From Gammaproteobacteria bacterium (GTDB taxonomy: Bacteria; Pseudomonadota; Gammaproteobacteria; Ga0077536), in the NCBI GenBank assembly GCA_009692365.1, contig SHZJ01000027.1, positions 1 to 49,240 on the forward strand: a stretch of DNA of 49,240 nucleotides, read 5' to 3'. Shown piece after piece: positions 16,994 to 24,931 of the stretch. The position numbers were made by a program, and so were the translations under genes. The notes beneath the pieces were generated by a model, which saw nothing but the letters and a program-made list of their open reading frames with translations, ran no database searches and was not told where the DNA came from. Position 1 is the stretch's first letter, and the number at the start of each line of letters is the position of its first letter.

Positions 16994-17452
16994 ATGCGCC
17001 TCATTCACACGCCTAGTGACCTGCAAAACCACGTCGCCGAGGACCTCGGCGCATCCGAGTGGGTGACGATCGACCAGGCGAGAATCGACCAATTTGCCGC
17101 CGCCACCGGCGACCATCAGTGGATACACGTCGATGTGGTCCGCGCTAAGGCGGAGATGCCTGGGGGCCTGACCATCGCGCATGGCTTCCTGACGCTCTCA
17201 CTGGTGCCGGGTCTCAGCGGGAGCATCTGGAAGATTGAGAACACTAGCCGCGAAATCAACTACGGCCTCAACAAACTGCGCTTCACGGCACCGGTGCCGG
17301 TGGGTTCGCGGGTGCGGCTGCGCCAAAAACTGCTGGCCGCGGAGAACGTCAAAGGGGGCGGCGTGCGGCTAACTTTCGAGAACACGATGGAGATAGAAGG
17401 CCAGGCTCAACCGGCGCTGGTGGCCGAGGGCCTAAGCCTCATTTTTCCGTGA
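16994..17452 (+). CDS. MaoC-like (R)-specific enoyl-CoA hydratase
   Basis: The 152-residue protein starts at the ATG at 16994, with AGGAAG about eight bases upstream. It has the hot-dog-fold hydratase 2 motif, with catalytic Asp and His in AATGDHQWIHVD (about residues 35-46) and the AHGFLTLSL segment after it. The NYGLNKLRFTAPVPVGSRVR stretch is the usual central strand region of MaoC dehydratases. It would hydrate trans-2-enoyl-CoA to (R)-3-hydroxyacyl-CoA. It stands alone between azoR and the 17614-18527 gene pair. The substrate chain length cannot be inferred. Confidence 0.92.
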   Translation: MRLIHTPSDLQNHVAEDLGASEWVTIDQARIDQFAAATGDHQWIHVDVVRAKAEMPGGLTIAHGFLTLSLVPGLSGSIWKIENTSREINYGLNKLRFTAPVPVGSRVRLRQKLLAAENVKGGGVRLTFENTMEIEGQAQPALVAEGLSLIFP

Positions 17453-17613
17453 GCGCGTACGCGGCGGGTTGAACCCCCCCACCCCAATTGGCGGCAGTCT
17501 GCCACCGGCTGGCTGGCGACGCTGTCTACCCGGCCTCAAGGTAGAGCAAAAAATACCCCGGCAGGTTTGATTGCACGGCGTCCAGCCACCGAAGCAAGCA
17601 CCGCTGAGCGCCG

Positions 17614-17910
17614 TCAACGCCCGAACTTCCCGGACGAGTCTATTGGCCCATTGGGGTGCGGGCGCGCCTGAAACGGCGGCCGCGGGATGGCGCTGAACCC
17701 TCGGGCCTTCTGGCCCTTAGAGAAGCGCGCCAAGCCATTTCCGCGCAGTGCCGTCTCAGCTTCCGCGACTGACGGAAAAGAAAGCCGAGAACAAGCACCG
17801 GCGGTGTCGTCAAAGAGACATATTTTGCAGCCGGCTGGTAATTCATCGCTCAGTGCCCGATTCTGCTGTCGGAACTCGACAATTTTGAACCAGTAGTCGC
17901 GGCTGCGGAT
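17614..17910 (-). CDS. Small conserved hypothetical protein with a non-standard start
   Basis: The reading frame encodes about 98 residues: RSRDYWFKIVEFRQQNRALS, then CKICLFDDTAGACSRLSFPS, AETALRGNGLARF and a C-terminal PPFQARPHPNGPIDSSGKFGR. I recall a proteobacterial family of hypothetical proteins with this layout that begins at the residue before SRDYW-like text, but no function is known to me. At that position the codon is ATC (17910-17908) with GGAAGG nine bases before it; the nearest accepted start in frame is a TTG at 17931. Either the start has decayed (ATG to ATC) or TTG is used. The frame runs on upstream to 18438 but there overlaps the HD gene and looks non-coding. Confidence 0.6.
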   Translation of the reverse strand: MRSRDYWFKIVEFRQQNRALSDELPAGCKICLFDDTAGACSRLSFPSVAEAETALRGNGLARFSKGQKARGFSAIPRPPFQARPHPNGPIDSSGKFGR

Positions 17911-18002
17911 TGCGACCGACCTTCCACCCAATGACAGCCGCCCCCCAACGCTCGAAGTACGCCGGCAACGCGAGCCAAGACTACCGAGGCCGCGCAGCAT
18001 TG

Positions 18003-18527
18003 TTAAAGCCAGCGACGCTGCGATAGGCGCACCGCCCGGGTAATGATCGGGCGCGCTCGAGCATAGGTCGTGCACAGTCGCGCCGGCGCTGGAATGATGC
18101 CCACCCGTCCAAGGTCCAGACGGTCGGCGTCCCAGCAGGCGCGGACCGCCGCCTCGCCCTCTAACTGACCCTCGCTGTGCCAACGCAGCGCGACGCAGAG
18201 GTCGTCGAACTCGCGCACCGTGAGTTCTGTTAGCACCCCGTCTCGTTGCAGGCGCACGGCAAAATCTGCGGCCCGCGCGCCGTGCGCGGGATCCCAGCCG
18301 TCGTTGCGACGCTGGCTGTCGTGCAGAAAGGCAAACCATGCCAGTACGCAGGGATTCACCTCCAGGGCCGCCGCCAGCCGGCGACCATGGCACCACACGC
18401 GGCTCCAGTGCGGCAGTCCATGAATGCCGTCCGCCCAATTCAGCCGGAACTGCGCCCGCACCACGGCCAGCGCTTTAGGAATGATGCGCACGGCCACCGG
18501 GGCCGGCGGGGCTGCGCTAACGGGCAC
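18003..18527 (-). CDS. HD-domain phosphohydrolase-like protein
   Basis: The 174-residue protein shows spaced His/Asp residues of the HD superfamily: HGLPHWSRVWCHG (about residues 36-48), the central HD pair in AFLHDSQRRNDG, HGARAADFA, and a final Asp region CWDADRLDLGRVG with downstream PAPARLCT. HD proteins of this kind bind two metals and hydrolyse phosphate esters, often nucleotides; the substrate is not known. The start is a GTG at 18527 with no good ribosome site, and a GTG at 18497 is an alternative. It is divergent from the secreted repeat protein at 18695 and probably co-transcribed with the 17614-17910 gene, 92 bp downstream. Confidence 0.75.
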   Translation of the reverse strand: MPVSAAPPAPVAVRIIPKALAVVRAQFRLNWADGIHGLPHWSRVWCHGRRLAAALEVNPCVLAWFAFLHDSQRRNDGWDPAHGARAADFAVRLQRDGVLTELTVREFDDLCVALRWHSEGQLEGEAAVRACWDADRLDLGRVGIIPAPARLCTTYARARPIITRAVRLSQRRWL

Positions 18528-18694
18528 GGCACGGCGCGCCTAGAGGTTGGGCGGCGGTAGCGCGCAGGCAGCCGCTGGGATACGCGGCCAGCGCAGCGCG
18601 CCGTCGACGCTGCTGAGCGCCTGGTGCCGGCGGCTTGCCGGCGCTGATCCGGGCGCGTGACAATGGCATCAACTTTCCCCCTAAGGCGCATGAG

Positions 18695-19018
18695 ATGAAA
18701 AAACTGCTTTGGGTAGTGCTCCTGCTGGGCGCAAACGGCGTCGTCGCGCAGGCGTGGCGCGATTGCATCCCGGGTTCCATCGGCCCGGGCGGCTGCGACT
18801 CCATCGGCCCGGGCGGTGGGCTATCTATCGGCCCGGGTGGTGGGCAATCCATCGGCCCGGGCGGTGGGCTATCTATCGGCCCGGGTGGTGGGCAATCCAT
18901 CGGCCCGGGCGGTGGGCAATCCATCGGCCCGGGCGGTGGACAATCTCTCCTGCGCGACCGTAGCAAGGGACTTAATCCAGACACCCTGCGACCCTACGAT
19001 GAGGACGACGAAGACTAA
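18695..19018 (+). CDS. Secreted SIGPGGG-repeat protein
   Basis: From the ATG at 18695 the protein has 107 residues. The first 19 or so (MKKLLWVVLLLGANGVVAQA) form a signal peptide with a likely cleavage at VAQA. Seven copies of SIGPGG follow, spaced eight residues apart (SIGPGGGQ or SIGPGGGL). The tail is SLLRDRSKGLNPDTLRPYD followed by an acidic EDDED end. The DNA unit is 24 bp with the core ATCGGCCCGGG. Short exported proteins with this octapeptide and a DRSKGLNPDTLRPY-like tail occur in several proteobacteria (recalled); their role is unknown to me. The Gly/Pro-rich repeats suggest an extended or multimeric surface fibre. It lies upstream of a secreted LPMO on the same strand but 311 bp away. 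Confidence 0.8.
   Translation: MKKLLWVVLLLGANGVVAQAWRDCIPGSIGPGGCDSIGPGGGLSIGPGGGQSIGPGGGLSIGPGGGQSIGPGGGQSIGPGGGQSLLRDRSKGLNPDTLRPYDEDDED
18794..18951 (+). repeat. 24-bp tandem repeat coding for SIGPGGG
   Basis: Six to seven near-identical 24-bp units with CATCGGCCCGGGCGGTGGGC-type text. Unit length is a multiple of three, so copy number can change without breaking the frame. Confidence 0.8.
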
Positions 19019-19329
19019 TTATCGCGCCGGCCCGCGGGTTCATCGAGGGCAGCTGAGGCCACGAAAACACGCCCAGCGGCGGCGTGTACTCGCCGCCGGG
19101 CACGGCCCACGTCCAGCCGGTGGCGGTGCGCGCGACAGTCTCGCGACGGGCAGGGGGTTGAGCGTCTCCTCTCCTCACCGGCGCAATGCGCAGGCCGGTC
19201 TTTGGCGCGCGAGCAACGCTCGCATGGGTGCTCCGGGCGGGCGCTGCAAGGCGGTATTCGGCAGGCCCGCTGGAACTTCTACCAGCGTGCGCGCTCCAGT
19301 CTATTACGACCCCCCAGAAGGGGATAGAA
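19019..19329. other. Intergenic region before the LPMO gene
   Basis: No gene was recognised. A purine-rich AGAAGGGGATAGAA precedes the LPMO ATG at 19330 and can serve as its ribosome site. Confidence 0.3.
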
Positions 19330-20487
19330 ATGAACTTTGCATGGCTACGCATGGTCAGCTTGCTGCTATTCGCGGCGAGCACCAGCTACTCGAGTTCAGC
19401 TGCGGCGCATGGGTCAATGGAAGTTCCGTTGTCCCGAATCTACAACTGCTATTTCGAGAACCCTGAAAGGCCCACATCCGAGGCCTGCAAAGCGGCGGTC
19501 GCCGTGGGCGGAACCCAAGCCCTCTACGACTGGAACGGGATCAACCGGCTGGATGCCAACGGCCAGCACCGCACCATCATCCCCGACGGCAAACTGTGCA
19601 GCGCCGGCAAAGAGACCTTCAAAGGCATGGATCTGGCGCGCACTGATTGGCCCGCGAAACTCATCGCGCCCGATGCCAACGGAAATTTTGAGTTCGTCTA
19701 TCGCGCCACCGCGCCGCATGCGACGAGGCTGACCGAATTCTATGTAACTAAAAATGGCCACGACCCTGCGCGACCGTTGAGCTGGTCGCACCTCGAGCCT
19801 GCGCCCTTCGCAACTTTCACCACCGTGCCGCTGGTCGACGGGCGCTACCACATGACGGCGAAACTGCCGACCGGCAAAACCGGCAGTCATGTTATCTACG
19901 CCATTTGGCAACGCGCTGACAGCACGGAGGCGTTCTACTCGTGTAGTGATGTGAAATTTGCCAGCGGCACGGTTGTCGCCTGGAAGGACCTTGGCGTGGT
20001 TCGCGCACAGGCCGACCTGCCGGTCGGTAGCAAGGTCACGCTGCGCGTGTTCAACGCTTACGGGCAAGATTATGCGTCATACACCGCGGTCCTGACCGCA
20101 GCCGACACCGCAGCAAGCGCCTGGCCTTATAGCTTGGCGAGCGTCGTGAATGCGGCGACGAGCTTCATTCACCTTGGCGTGCTCGGGCCCGATAGCCGCA
20201 TCGTCCCGGTGAAAAGCGCCACCGGCAACACGGTATACGTGGCCTCAGCCCTGAAATTCTCCTTCACGGTCGACATCGAGCAGCCGACCGGTGGCGGCGA
20301 CAAGGCGCAGTTCGACTATCCCACAGGCATCGGCAGCTACCAGCCGGGCACCATCGTGCGCGGCACCAACCTTGCGCTGTACCAGTGCCGCCCATATCCC
20401 AATTCGGGATGGTGCAATCAAGCGCCTGCGTACTACGCGCCGGGCACTGGGCTGGCGTGGGCGGACGCCTGGGTGGCGCTGCCCTGA
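19330..20487 (+). CDS. Secreted AA10 lytic polysaccharide monooxygenase (GbpA/chitin-binding type)
   Basis: The 385-residue precursor has a 26-residue signal peptide ending SSAAA, so the mature protein starts with His27 (HGSMEVPLSR), the N-terminal half of the copper histidine brace. The second copper ligand is His154 in SWSHLEPAPF, and the axial Phe is likely that in CSDVKF. Cysteines in IYNCYFENPE and SEACKAAV fit AA10 disulfides. After the catalytic domain (to about residue 215) comes a beta-sandwich module like GbpA domain 2. A C-terminal carbohydrate-binding module follows, with YPTGIGSYQPGTIVR and YQCRPYPNSGWCNQ (CBM5/12- or CBM73-like aromatics). It would oxidatively cleave chitin or cellulose outside the cell. 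Confidence 0.93.
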   Translation: MNFAWLRMVSLLLFAASTSYSSSAAAHGSMEVPLSRIYNCYFENPERPTSEACKAAVAVGGTQALYDWNGINRLDANGQHRTIIPDGKLCSAGKETFKGMDLARTDWPAKLIAPDANGNFEFVYRATAPHATRLTEFYVTKNGHDPARPLSWSHLEPAPFATFTTVPLVDGRYHMTAKLPTGKTGSHVIYAIWQRADSTEAFYSCSDVKFASGTVVAWKDLGVVRAQADLPVGSKVTLRVFNAYGQDYASYTAVLTAADTAASAWPYSLASVVNAATSFIHLGVLGPDSRIVPVKSATGNTVYVASALKFSFTVDIEQPTGGGDKAQFDYPTGIGSYQPGTIVRGTNLALYQCRPYPNSGWCNQAPAYYAPGTGLAWADAWVALP

Positions 20488-21025
20488 GCGTCGCCGCGCC
20501 CCCGCTAGGGACCGCCTCGGCCAGGGTCCACCCCTCAGCCGCCCCGGCAACCCCCGCCCCGCGCTGGGGCGGCCCCCAGGACCGCCCCCTGGTTGGCGGG
20601 GGTTGTGCCGCGCTCCAGACCGATCGGGCCTAGTCGTGGCGCCGGCCCCACGCGGGACGTGCGCAACGCTGCCAACTCAGTTGGCTTAGTCTGGATGCGG
20701 GTCACGGGTGGACCACCACGCTGCCGACGAGGTAGGGGTGCTGAGATTTCAGCCTATGAGCCGTGATGGCGGTGCGGATGGTGGCAGCCGGCGCGCTTGC
20801 ATCCCCCCCCGCAAGCGCGCCTTCAGCCCGCTGGAACAGCAGCTTGTCGGCCCAGACGGGCGGCCACCCCGCCGCCGCTGGCGTGTCAGCCGCACCAGCC
20901 GGGGCGCCGGCCAGCGTGCACGACCGCCGCCCACGGCAGCGTTTCCCGACGTCGTGGTCTCCCGCTACCGCCGCTCGATTCCCGCGCTCAAGACGGTTAT
21001 GTTGCCACGCGTCTACGCTAGTCCC
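20488..21025. other. Intergenic region with a possible gene remnant
   Basis: Apart from the minus-strand remnant described at 20702-20920, nothing was recognised in these 538 bases. The DNA is very GC-rich. Confidence 0.3.
20702..20920 (-). pseudogene. Possible C-terminal remnant of a lost gene
   Basis: On the minus strand this frame reads as protein-like text: WPPVWADKLLFQRAEGALAG, then AATIRTAITAHRLKSQHPYL and a C-terminal VGSVVVHP. Third codon positions are mostly G or C and the hydrophobic pattern is plausible. No start codon or signal peptide suits it, because the frame upstream runs antisense to the rhomboid gene and has no family character. A decayed gene end is one reading; chance in GC-rich DNA is the other. 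No family was recognised. Confidence 0.3.
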
Positions 21026-21646
21026 ATGCGCGCAATTCAGAGACCCAACATGTTCGGCCTGCCCCCCGTTACCCAAGCACTGATTCTCGTCAACCTCGCG
21101 TTTTTCTTCGCCCCGGCGCTGGGTCTTCCCGTGCCGATCAACGCCCTGGTGCTGTGGCCGCTGGGCCCCTACTTTTATCCTTGGCAACTCCTGACCTACG
21201 GCTTTTTACACGGCGGTCTGTCCCATCTGCTGTTCAATCTGTTTGGGCTGTACATGTTTGGCGCCGAGGTCGAACAGGTCTGGGGCACGAAGCGGTTTCT
21301 CAACTACTACCTGTTCTGTGTCGTCAGCGCCGCGCTCACGCAGTTGGTAGTCTCGTGGTTAATGGGTTCGGGCGCGCCGACACTGGGCGCGTCGGGCGGC
21401 GTTTTTGGCCTGCTCATCGCATTCGCCCTGCTCTTTCCGAACCGCGTGATCGTCCCACTCATTCCACCTATTCCGATGCGTGCGCCTATCTTCGTCGCGC
21501 TATACGGGGGGGTGGAATTGTTTTTGGGGGTCGCGGGCACGCAGGGCGGCGTAGCCCATTTTGCGCATTTGGGCGGGCTCGCCGGTGGCTATCTATGGAT
21601 CAGAATCTGGGGCCGCGGGAGATCGGGTGGGCAGCGCTACCGATAA
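21026..21646 (+). CDS. Rhomboid family intramembrane serine protease
   Basis: With the ATG at 21026 the protein has 206 residues and six predicted membrane helices. The catalytic pair is clear: Ser123 in GASGGVFGLLIAF and His181 in VAHFAHLGGLAGG. The conserved loop FLHGGLSHLLFNLFGLYMFG (HxxxN-type residues) and WGTKRFLNYYLFC also match rhomboids. GASGG instead of the commoner GASGA is tolerated in the family. It would cleave membrane-protein substrates within the bilayer. Starts at 20999 and 21050 are also possible, since none has a strong ribosome site. The gene is alone. Confidence 0.9.
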   Translation: MRAIQRPNMFGLPPVTQALILVNLAFFFAPALGLPVPINALVLWPLGPYFYPWQLLTYGFLHGGLSHLLFNLFGLYMFGAEVEQVWGTKRFLNYYLFCVVSAALTQLVVSWLMGSGAPTLGASGGVFGLLIAFALLFPNRVIVPLIPPIPMRAPIFVALYGGVELFLGVAGTQGGVAHFAHLGGLAGGYLWIRIWGRGRSGGQRYR

Positions 21647-22035
21647 TCGCCGGATAGCCGCTGGCGCCGCATCCGCGCGCCCAGCGCCGGCCACACATCC
21701 CGGCAAAAAGCCAAATGGCGAAGGGTCGCGAAAAACCTCCAGTGGGCCGCACGGCCGACGCAGCCCGGCGCGGGCCAAAAGATTAGCGCGCGCATCAGCA
21801 CGTCAGGCCGGGCGCGCTCCCCGCAAGCGCAAGACCTGCCCCCGCCACCGGGCAATCGGCCACCTCGCGGTGGCGCTCCACGGCCCGCGTGGCCCACGCA
21901 GCGCACAACGCCAATAGGCGCCAGCGCGCACTCGTGCAGCGCAGTAGTGGGTGACGAGCGAAGCTGCCTGCACGGCGTTTTAGCCGGCGATTGCGCGGCA
22001 TCTATTACACTCGGCCACCTAGCGGAGACCCTCTC
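21647..22035. other. Intergenic region, no firm gene
   Basis: A minus-strand frame ending at 21637 reads MRALIFWPAPGCVGRAAHWR and on to RQRLSGDYR, which looks faintly protein-like. It has no recognisable family and overlaps the rhomboid end, so it is not called. A possible weak ribosome site GGAGACC lies before the 22036 start. Confidence 0.3.
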
Positions 22036-23094
22036 ATGCAGCTCGAAACCCTACTCCCCCTCGGCAAAGTGGACCCCGGCCTACGCGAACCGGCGGCCCC
22101 CTTCGATTTCACTCGTCTGGTCGCGGATGCGCAGCTGTTGGAATCACTCGGCTATTGCGCACTGATGTTCGAGGAAACCAAACAAGACCCTTTCATCTGC
22201 CTGGGCATTGCTGCGCAGGCGACTAAAACGCTGGGCTTAGGCACGGCGGTAGCCATTGCTTTTGCGCGCAGCCCCGCGGTCACGGCGCTCTCGGCATGGA
22301 CGCTACAAAAGCTTTCGGGTGGCCGCTTTACGCTAGGCCTTGGCACCCAGGTGAAGGCGCATATTGAGCGCCGCTTCGGCGCTCAGTGGCATCCGCCCGG
22401 GCCGTGGATGCGCGAATATGTACAGGCCGTACGCGCGATTTGGCGAGCTTGGCAGCACGGCGAGCAGCCCGCCTTTGCGGGTCGTCACTACACCATTAAC
22501 CTCAGCGTGCCGTTGTTCGATCCGGGCCCGCTGGAACACCCAGACATCCCTATCCATCTGGCGGCGGTCAATCCCTATCTGTGTCAGGTGGCGGGCGAGG
22601 TGGCCGACGGGCTGCGCCCACATCCGGTGTGTACGGCCCATTACATCGATACCGTGATGTGGCCAGCGGTGCGCGCGGGCGCGGCGCGCAGCGGGCGTTC
22701 GCTGGATGGCTTTGCGATGAGCATCAAGCCGCTGGTGGCAACCGCACCCAACACCACGGCACTGGCCGAACGGGTGCGCGACGTGCGCGCGCGGGTGGCT
22801 TTCTACGCCTCGACGCCGGCTTACCGTGCCGCTTTTGCGGCCCACGGCCTAGGCGCACTAGCCGACGAACTCAAGCTCCTCGCGCGCGCCCAACGTTGGG
22901 AAGAAATGCCTCAGTACATCAACGATGCAGTGCTAAATCTCTACGCCACTGTGGGCACCTATGATGTTATCGCCGATAAACTCGCCGCCCGCTACGGCGG
23001 CATCGTCACCCATGCGGAGTTCAGCATCCCCGTAAATAATCAGGCCGACGCTGAGATTTTGCGCGCCATGGTTGCCCGGTTGCGCGCCGCCTAA
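22036..23094 (+). CDS. LLM-class (luciferase-like, F420-type) oxidoreductase
   Basis: The 352-residue protein is a luciferase-like TIM-barrel enzyme of the family annotated as LLM class F420-dependent oxidoreductase, TIGR03617-like by its overall text. It has FDFTRLVADAQLLESLGYCA, GLGTAVAIAFARSPAVTALS, and the signature LSGGRFTLGLGTQVKAHIER (about residues 96-115), then PGPWMREYVQAVRAIWRAW. Members oxidise or reduce small organic substrates with F420H2 or FMNH2. No F420 biosynthesis gene is in the window, so the cofactor is open. It lies on the same strand as a second LLM gene 576 bp downstream, of a different subfamily. Confidence 0.88.
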   Translation: MQLETLLPLGKVDPGLREPAAPFDFTRLVADAQLLESLGYCALMFEETKQDPFICLGIAAQATKTLGLGTAVAIAFARSPAVTALSAWTLQKLSGGRFTLGLGTQVKAHIERRFGAQWHPPGPWMREYVQAVRAIWRAWQHGEQPAFAGRHYTINLSVPLFDPGPLEHPDIPIHLAAVNPYLCQVAGEVADGLRPHPVCTAHYIDTVMWPAVRAGAARSGRSLDGFAMSIKPLVATAPNTTALAERVRDVRARVAFYASTPAYRAAFAAHGLGALADELKLLARAQRWEEMPQYINDAVLNLYATVGTYDVIADKLAARYGGIVTHAEFSIPVNNQADAEILRAMVARLRAA

Positions 23095-23670
23095 AGCACG
23101 CGGCCTGCGCCTAGAGTGGGACGTGAGCGGGCGGATAGCAGCGCGCGCCGCGACGCGGGCGCGAGTCGCCGCGGCGAGCCGGGAGACAAGCTGGGGCACG
23201 CAGCCTTACTCGGGTGCCCCGCTAACAGCGCGCACCCGCCGGGGTACCGTCGCGCCCGCAGGGCGGCAAATACCCGCTCGCAGCGGTTTTAGCCACGCTT
23301 TAATGAGAACAATGCTTAATTTTGACCGGCGTCAGTAGCCTTTGCGGGTCGCGCGGCCCTGCGGCGGGCGCGGGTTTCGGGGCGGCTTAGTCGCGGTGCG
23401 TCACGGGCTTGTTAACGACTCAGGCGGCGCGGCCAACCACCCCCGTGAGCCGCCCACAATGCGGCGGACCTGCCAACCCGAAGCTATCGCTCCCCGCCCG
23501 TCGTCTCTGGTAGTGTATAGGCGGAGAGGACCGAGTATCTGGGCCGGCTGGCTAGCCCCGGCGTGCAGAAGACGCGGGCGTTACGCAGTGCTGGCAACCA
23601 CAGATATTCAAACGCGGCGAGCCTTGGGTGTGCCCGCCACAGAGCAACCAACAAGCCGGAGGGTGCAGCA
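23095..23670. other. Intergenic region between two LLM genes
   Basis: No gene was recognised in these 576 GC-rich bases. A strong GGAGGG ribosome site sits eight bases before the 23671 ATG. Confidence 0.3.
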
Positions 23671-24762
23671 ATGCAAGTAGGAATGGAACAGATTTTCCAG
23701 AGCTGGGGCGACCCCGGCTGCAGCGACGCGCAGGTCTACGACGAGGAACTCAAGCTAGCGGTCATGGCCGACCAACTCGGCATCGACGAAGTGTGGGTGG
23801 TCGAGCATCATTTCGAGGACTACTCGTTCTGTCCCGACAACTTCGTCTATCTTGCCCACGTCGCGGCGCTGACCAAACGGATCAAACTGGCCACCGGCGC
23901 GGTCATTCTGCCGTGGAACACGCAGCCCCTGCGGGTCGCCGAAAAAGCCGCGATGCTTGACCAACTGTCCGGCGGGCGTTTCATGCTCGGCTTTGGCCGG
24001 GGCCTGTCACGCCGAGAGTACGACCAGTTCGGCATTTCCATGGACGAGGCGCGGGGTCGCTTCGACGAGGCCGCGCCGATGATCATCAAGGCACTGGAGA
24101 CCGGCGTCATGGAGGAACACCATGGCAAATACTTCGACCAGCCCCGCGCGGTGATCCGGCCTCATCCGAAATCATTCAAAGACCGCATCAAGCAGGTTGC
24201 GATGTCGTCGGACTCGCTCGAAGAAGCGGCCCAGCTTGGCGTCCAGATCATGCAGTTCACCTACAAGCCGATCGAGGTGCACCAGCAGGAAATCGCAACC
24301 TACTCAGCGGCCTTCCGCAAGCACCACGCACGAGCTGCACCGATCCCGATCATGACCGACATCACGGTCTGCGATACCAACGCGGATCGGGCGGCGGAGA
24401 ACGCGCACAAATACATCCGCAACTACCTGCTCAGCGTCATGCACCACTACGAAATGATGGGCGAGCACTTCAAAAGCGCCAAGGGCTACGAAGCCTACGG
24501 CGACGCGGCCACCGCCATGCAGTCCATGGGTCTCGATGCGGTCGCGGACGGCTATGTAAAAGGCCAAGTGTGGGGTACGCCACAGCAGATGCTCGAGGGT
24601 TTCGAAAAGCGTCGCCGCGTGCTTGGGGATTACGACATCCTCATGATCCCGCGTTTTGCTGGCATCCCTTTCGAGGTCGCCGCGCGCACCCTCAAGGTAT
24701 TCGCCGAGCAGGTCGTGCCGGAACTCAAAAGCTGGGACACGGTCGCCACCCAAGCCGCCTGA
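23671..24762 (+). CDS. LLM-class flavin-dependent monooxygenase (bacterial luciferase family)
   Basis: The 363-residue protein starts at 23671 with GGAGGG well placed. It shows the bacterial luciferase/alkanal monooxygenase-alpha layout: ADQLGIDEVWVVEHHFEDYS (about residues 31-50), ATGAVILPWNTQPLRVAEKA, LDQLSGGRFMLGFGRGLSRR, then EYDQFGISMDEARGRFDEA. Its C-terminal part ends with a helix carrying VAARTLKVFAEQVVPELKSW. Such enzymes use FMNH2 and O2 to oxygenate aldehydes, alkanes or other organics. It is not closely similar to the neighbouring LLM protein. A weak convergent arrangement with the 24932-26218 gene follows. Confidence 0.9.
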   Translation: MQVGMEQIFQSWGDPGCSDAQVYDEELKLAVMADQLGIDEVWVVEHHFEDYSFCPDNFVYLAHVAALTKRIKLATGAVILPWNTQPLRVAEKAAMLDQLSGGRFMLGFGRGLSRREYDQFGISMDEARGRFDEAAPMIIKALETGVMEEHHGKYFDQPRAVIRPHPKSFKDRIKQVAMSSDSLEEAAQLGVQIMQFTYKPIEVHQQEIATYSAAFRKHHARAAPIPIMTDITVCDTNADRAAENAHKYIRNYLLSVMHHYEMMGEHFKSAKGYEAYGDAATAMQSMGLDAVADGYVKGQVWGTPQQMLEGFEKRRRVLGDYDILMIPRFAGIPFEVAARTLKVFAEQVVPELKSWDTVATQAA

Positions 24763-24931
24763 AAAACCGGCCTTCCAAACCCTAGTGCAGGCGCAGGACT
24801 CACCCTGCGTCTGCGCTAGCCGGGCCGGGGCAAGAACCCCGGCTCTCACGGCCAGCCCCTGCCTGCAGCCGCGGCGGCTCGCCGGCACGCACAGCACGGC
24901 CGGTCGAGCGAAGAACTGCTCCTTGGGGGCG

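Noticed and set aside
17911-18438. Long minus-strand frame upstream of the 17614-17910 protein
   Set aside because: It overlaps the HD-domain gene on the same strand in another frame and is Arg-rich without family features.
21637-21906. Small minus-strand gene ending RQRLSGDYR
   Set aside because: Hydrophobic pattern is only faintly protein-like, no family or ribosome site was recognised, and it overlaps the rhomboid gene end.
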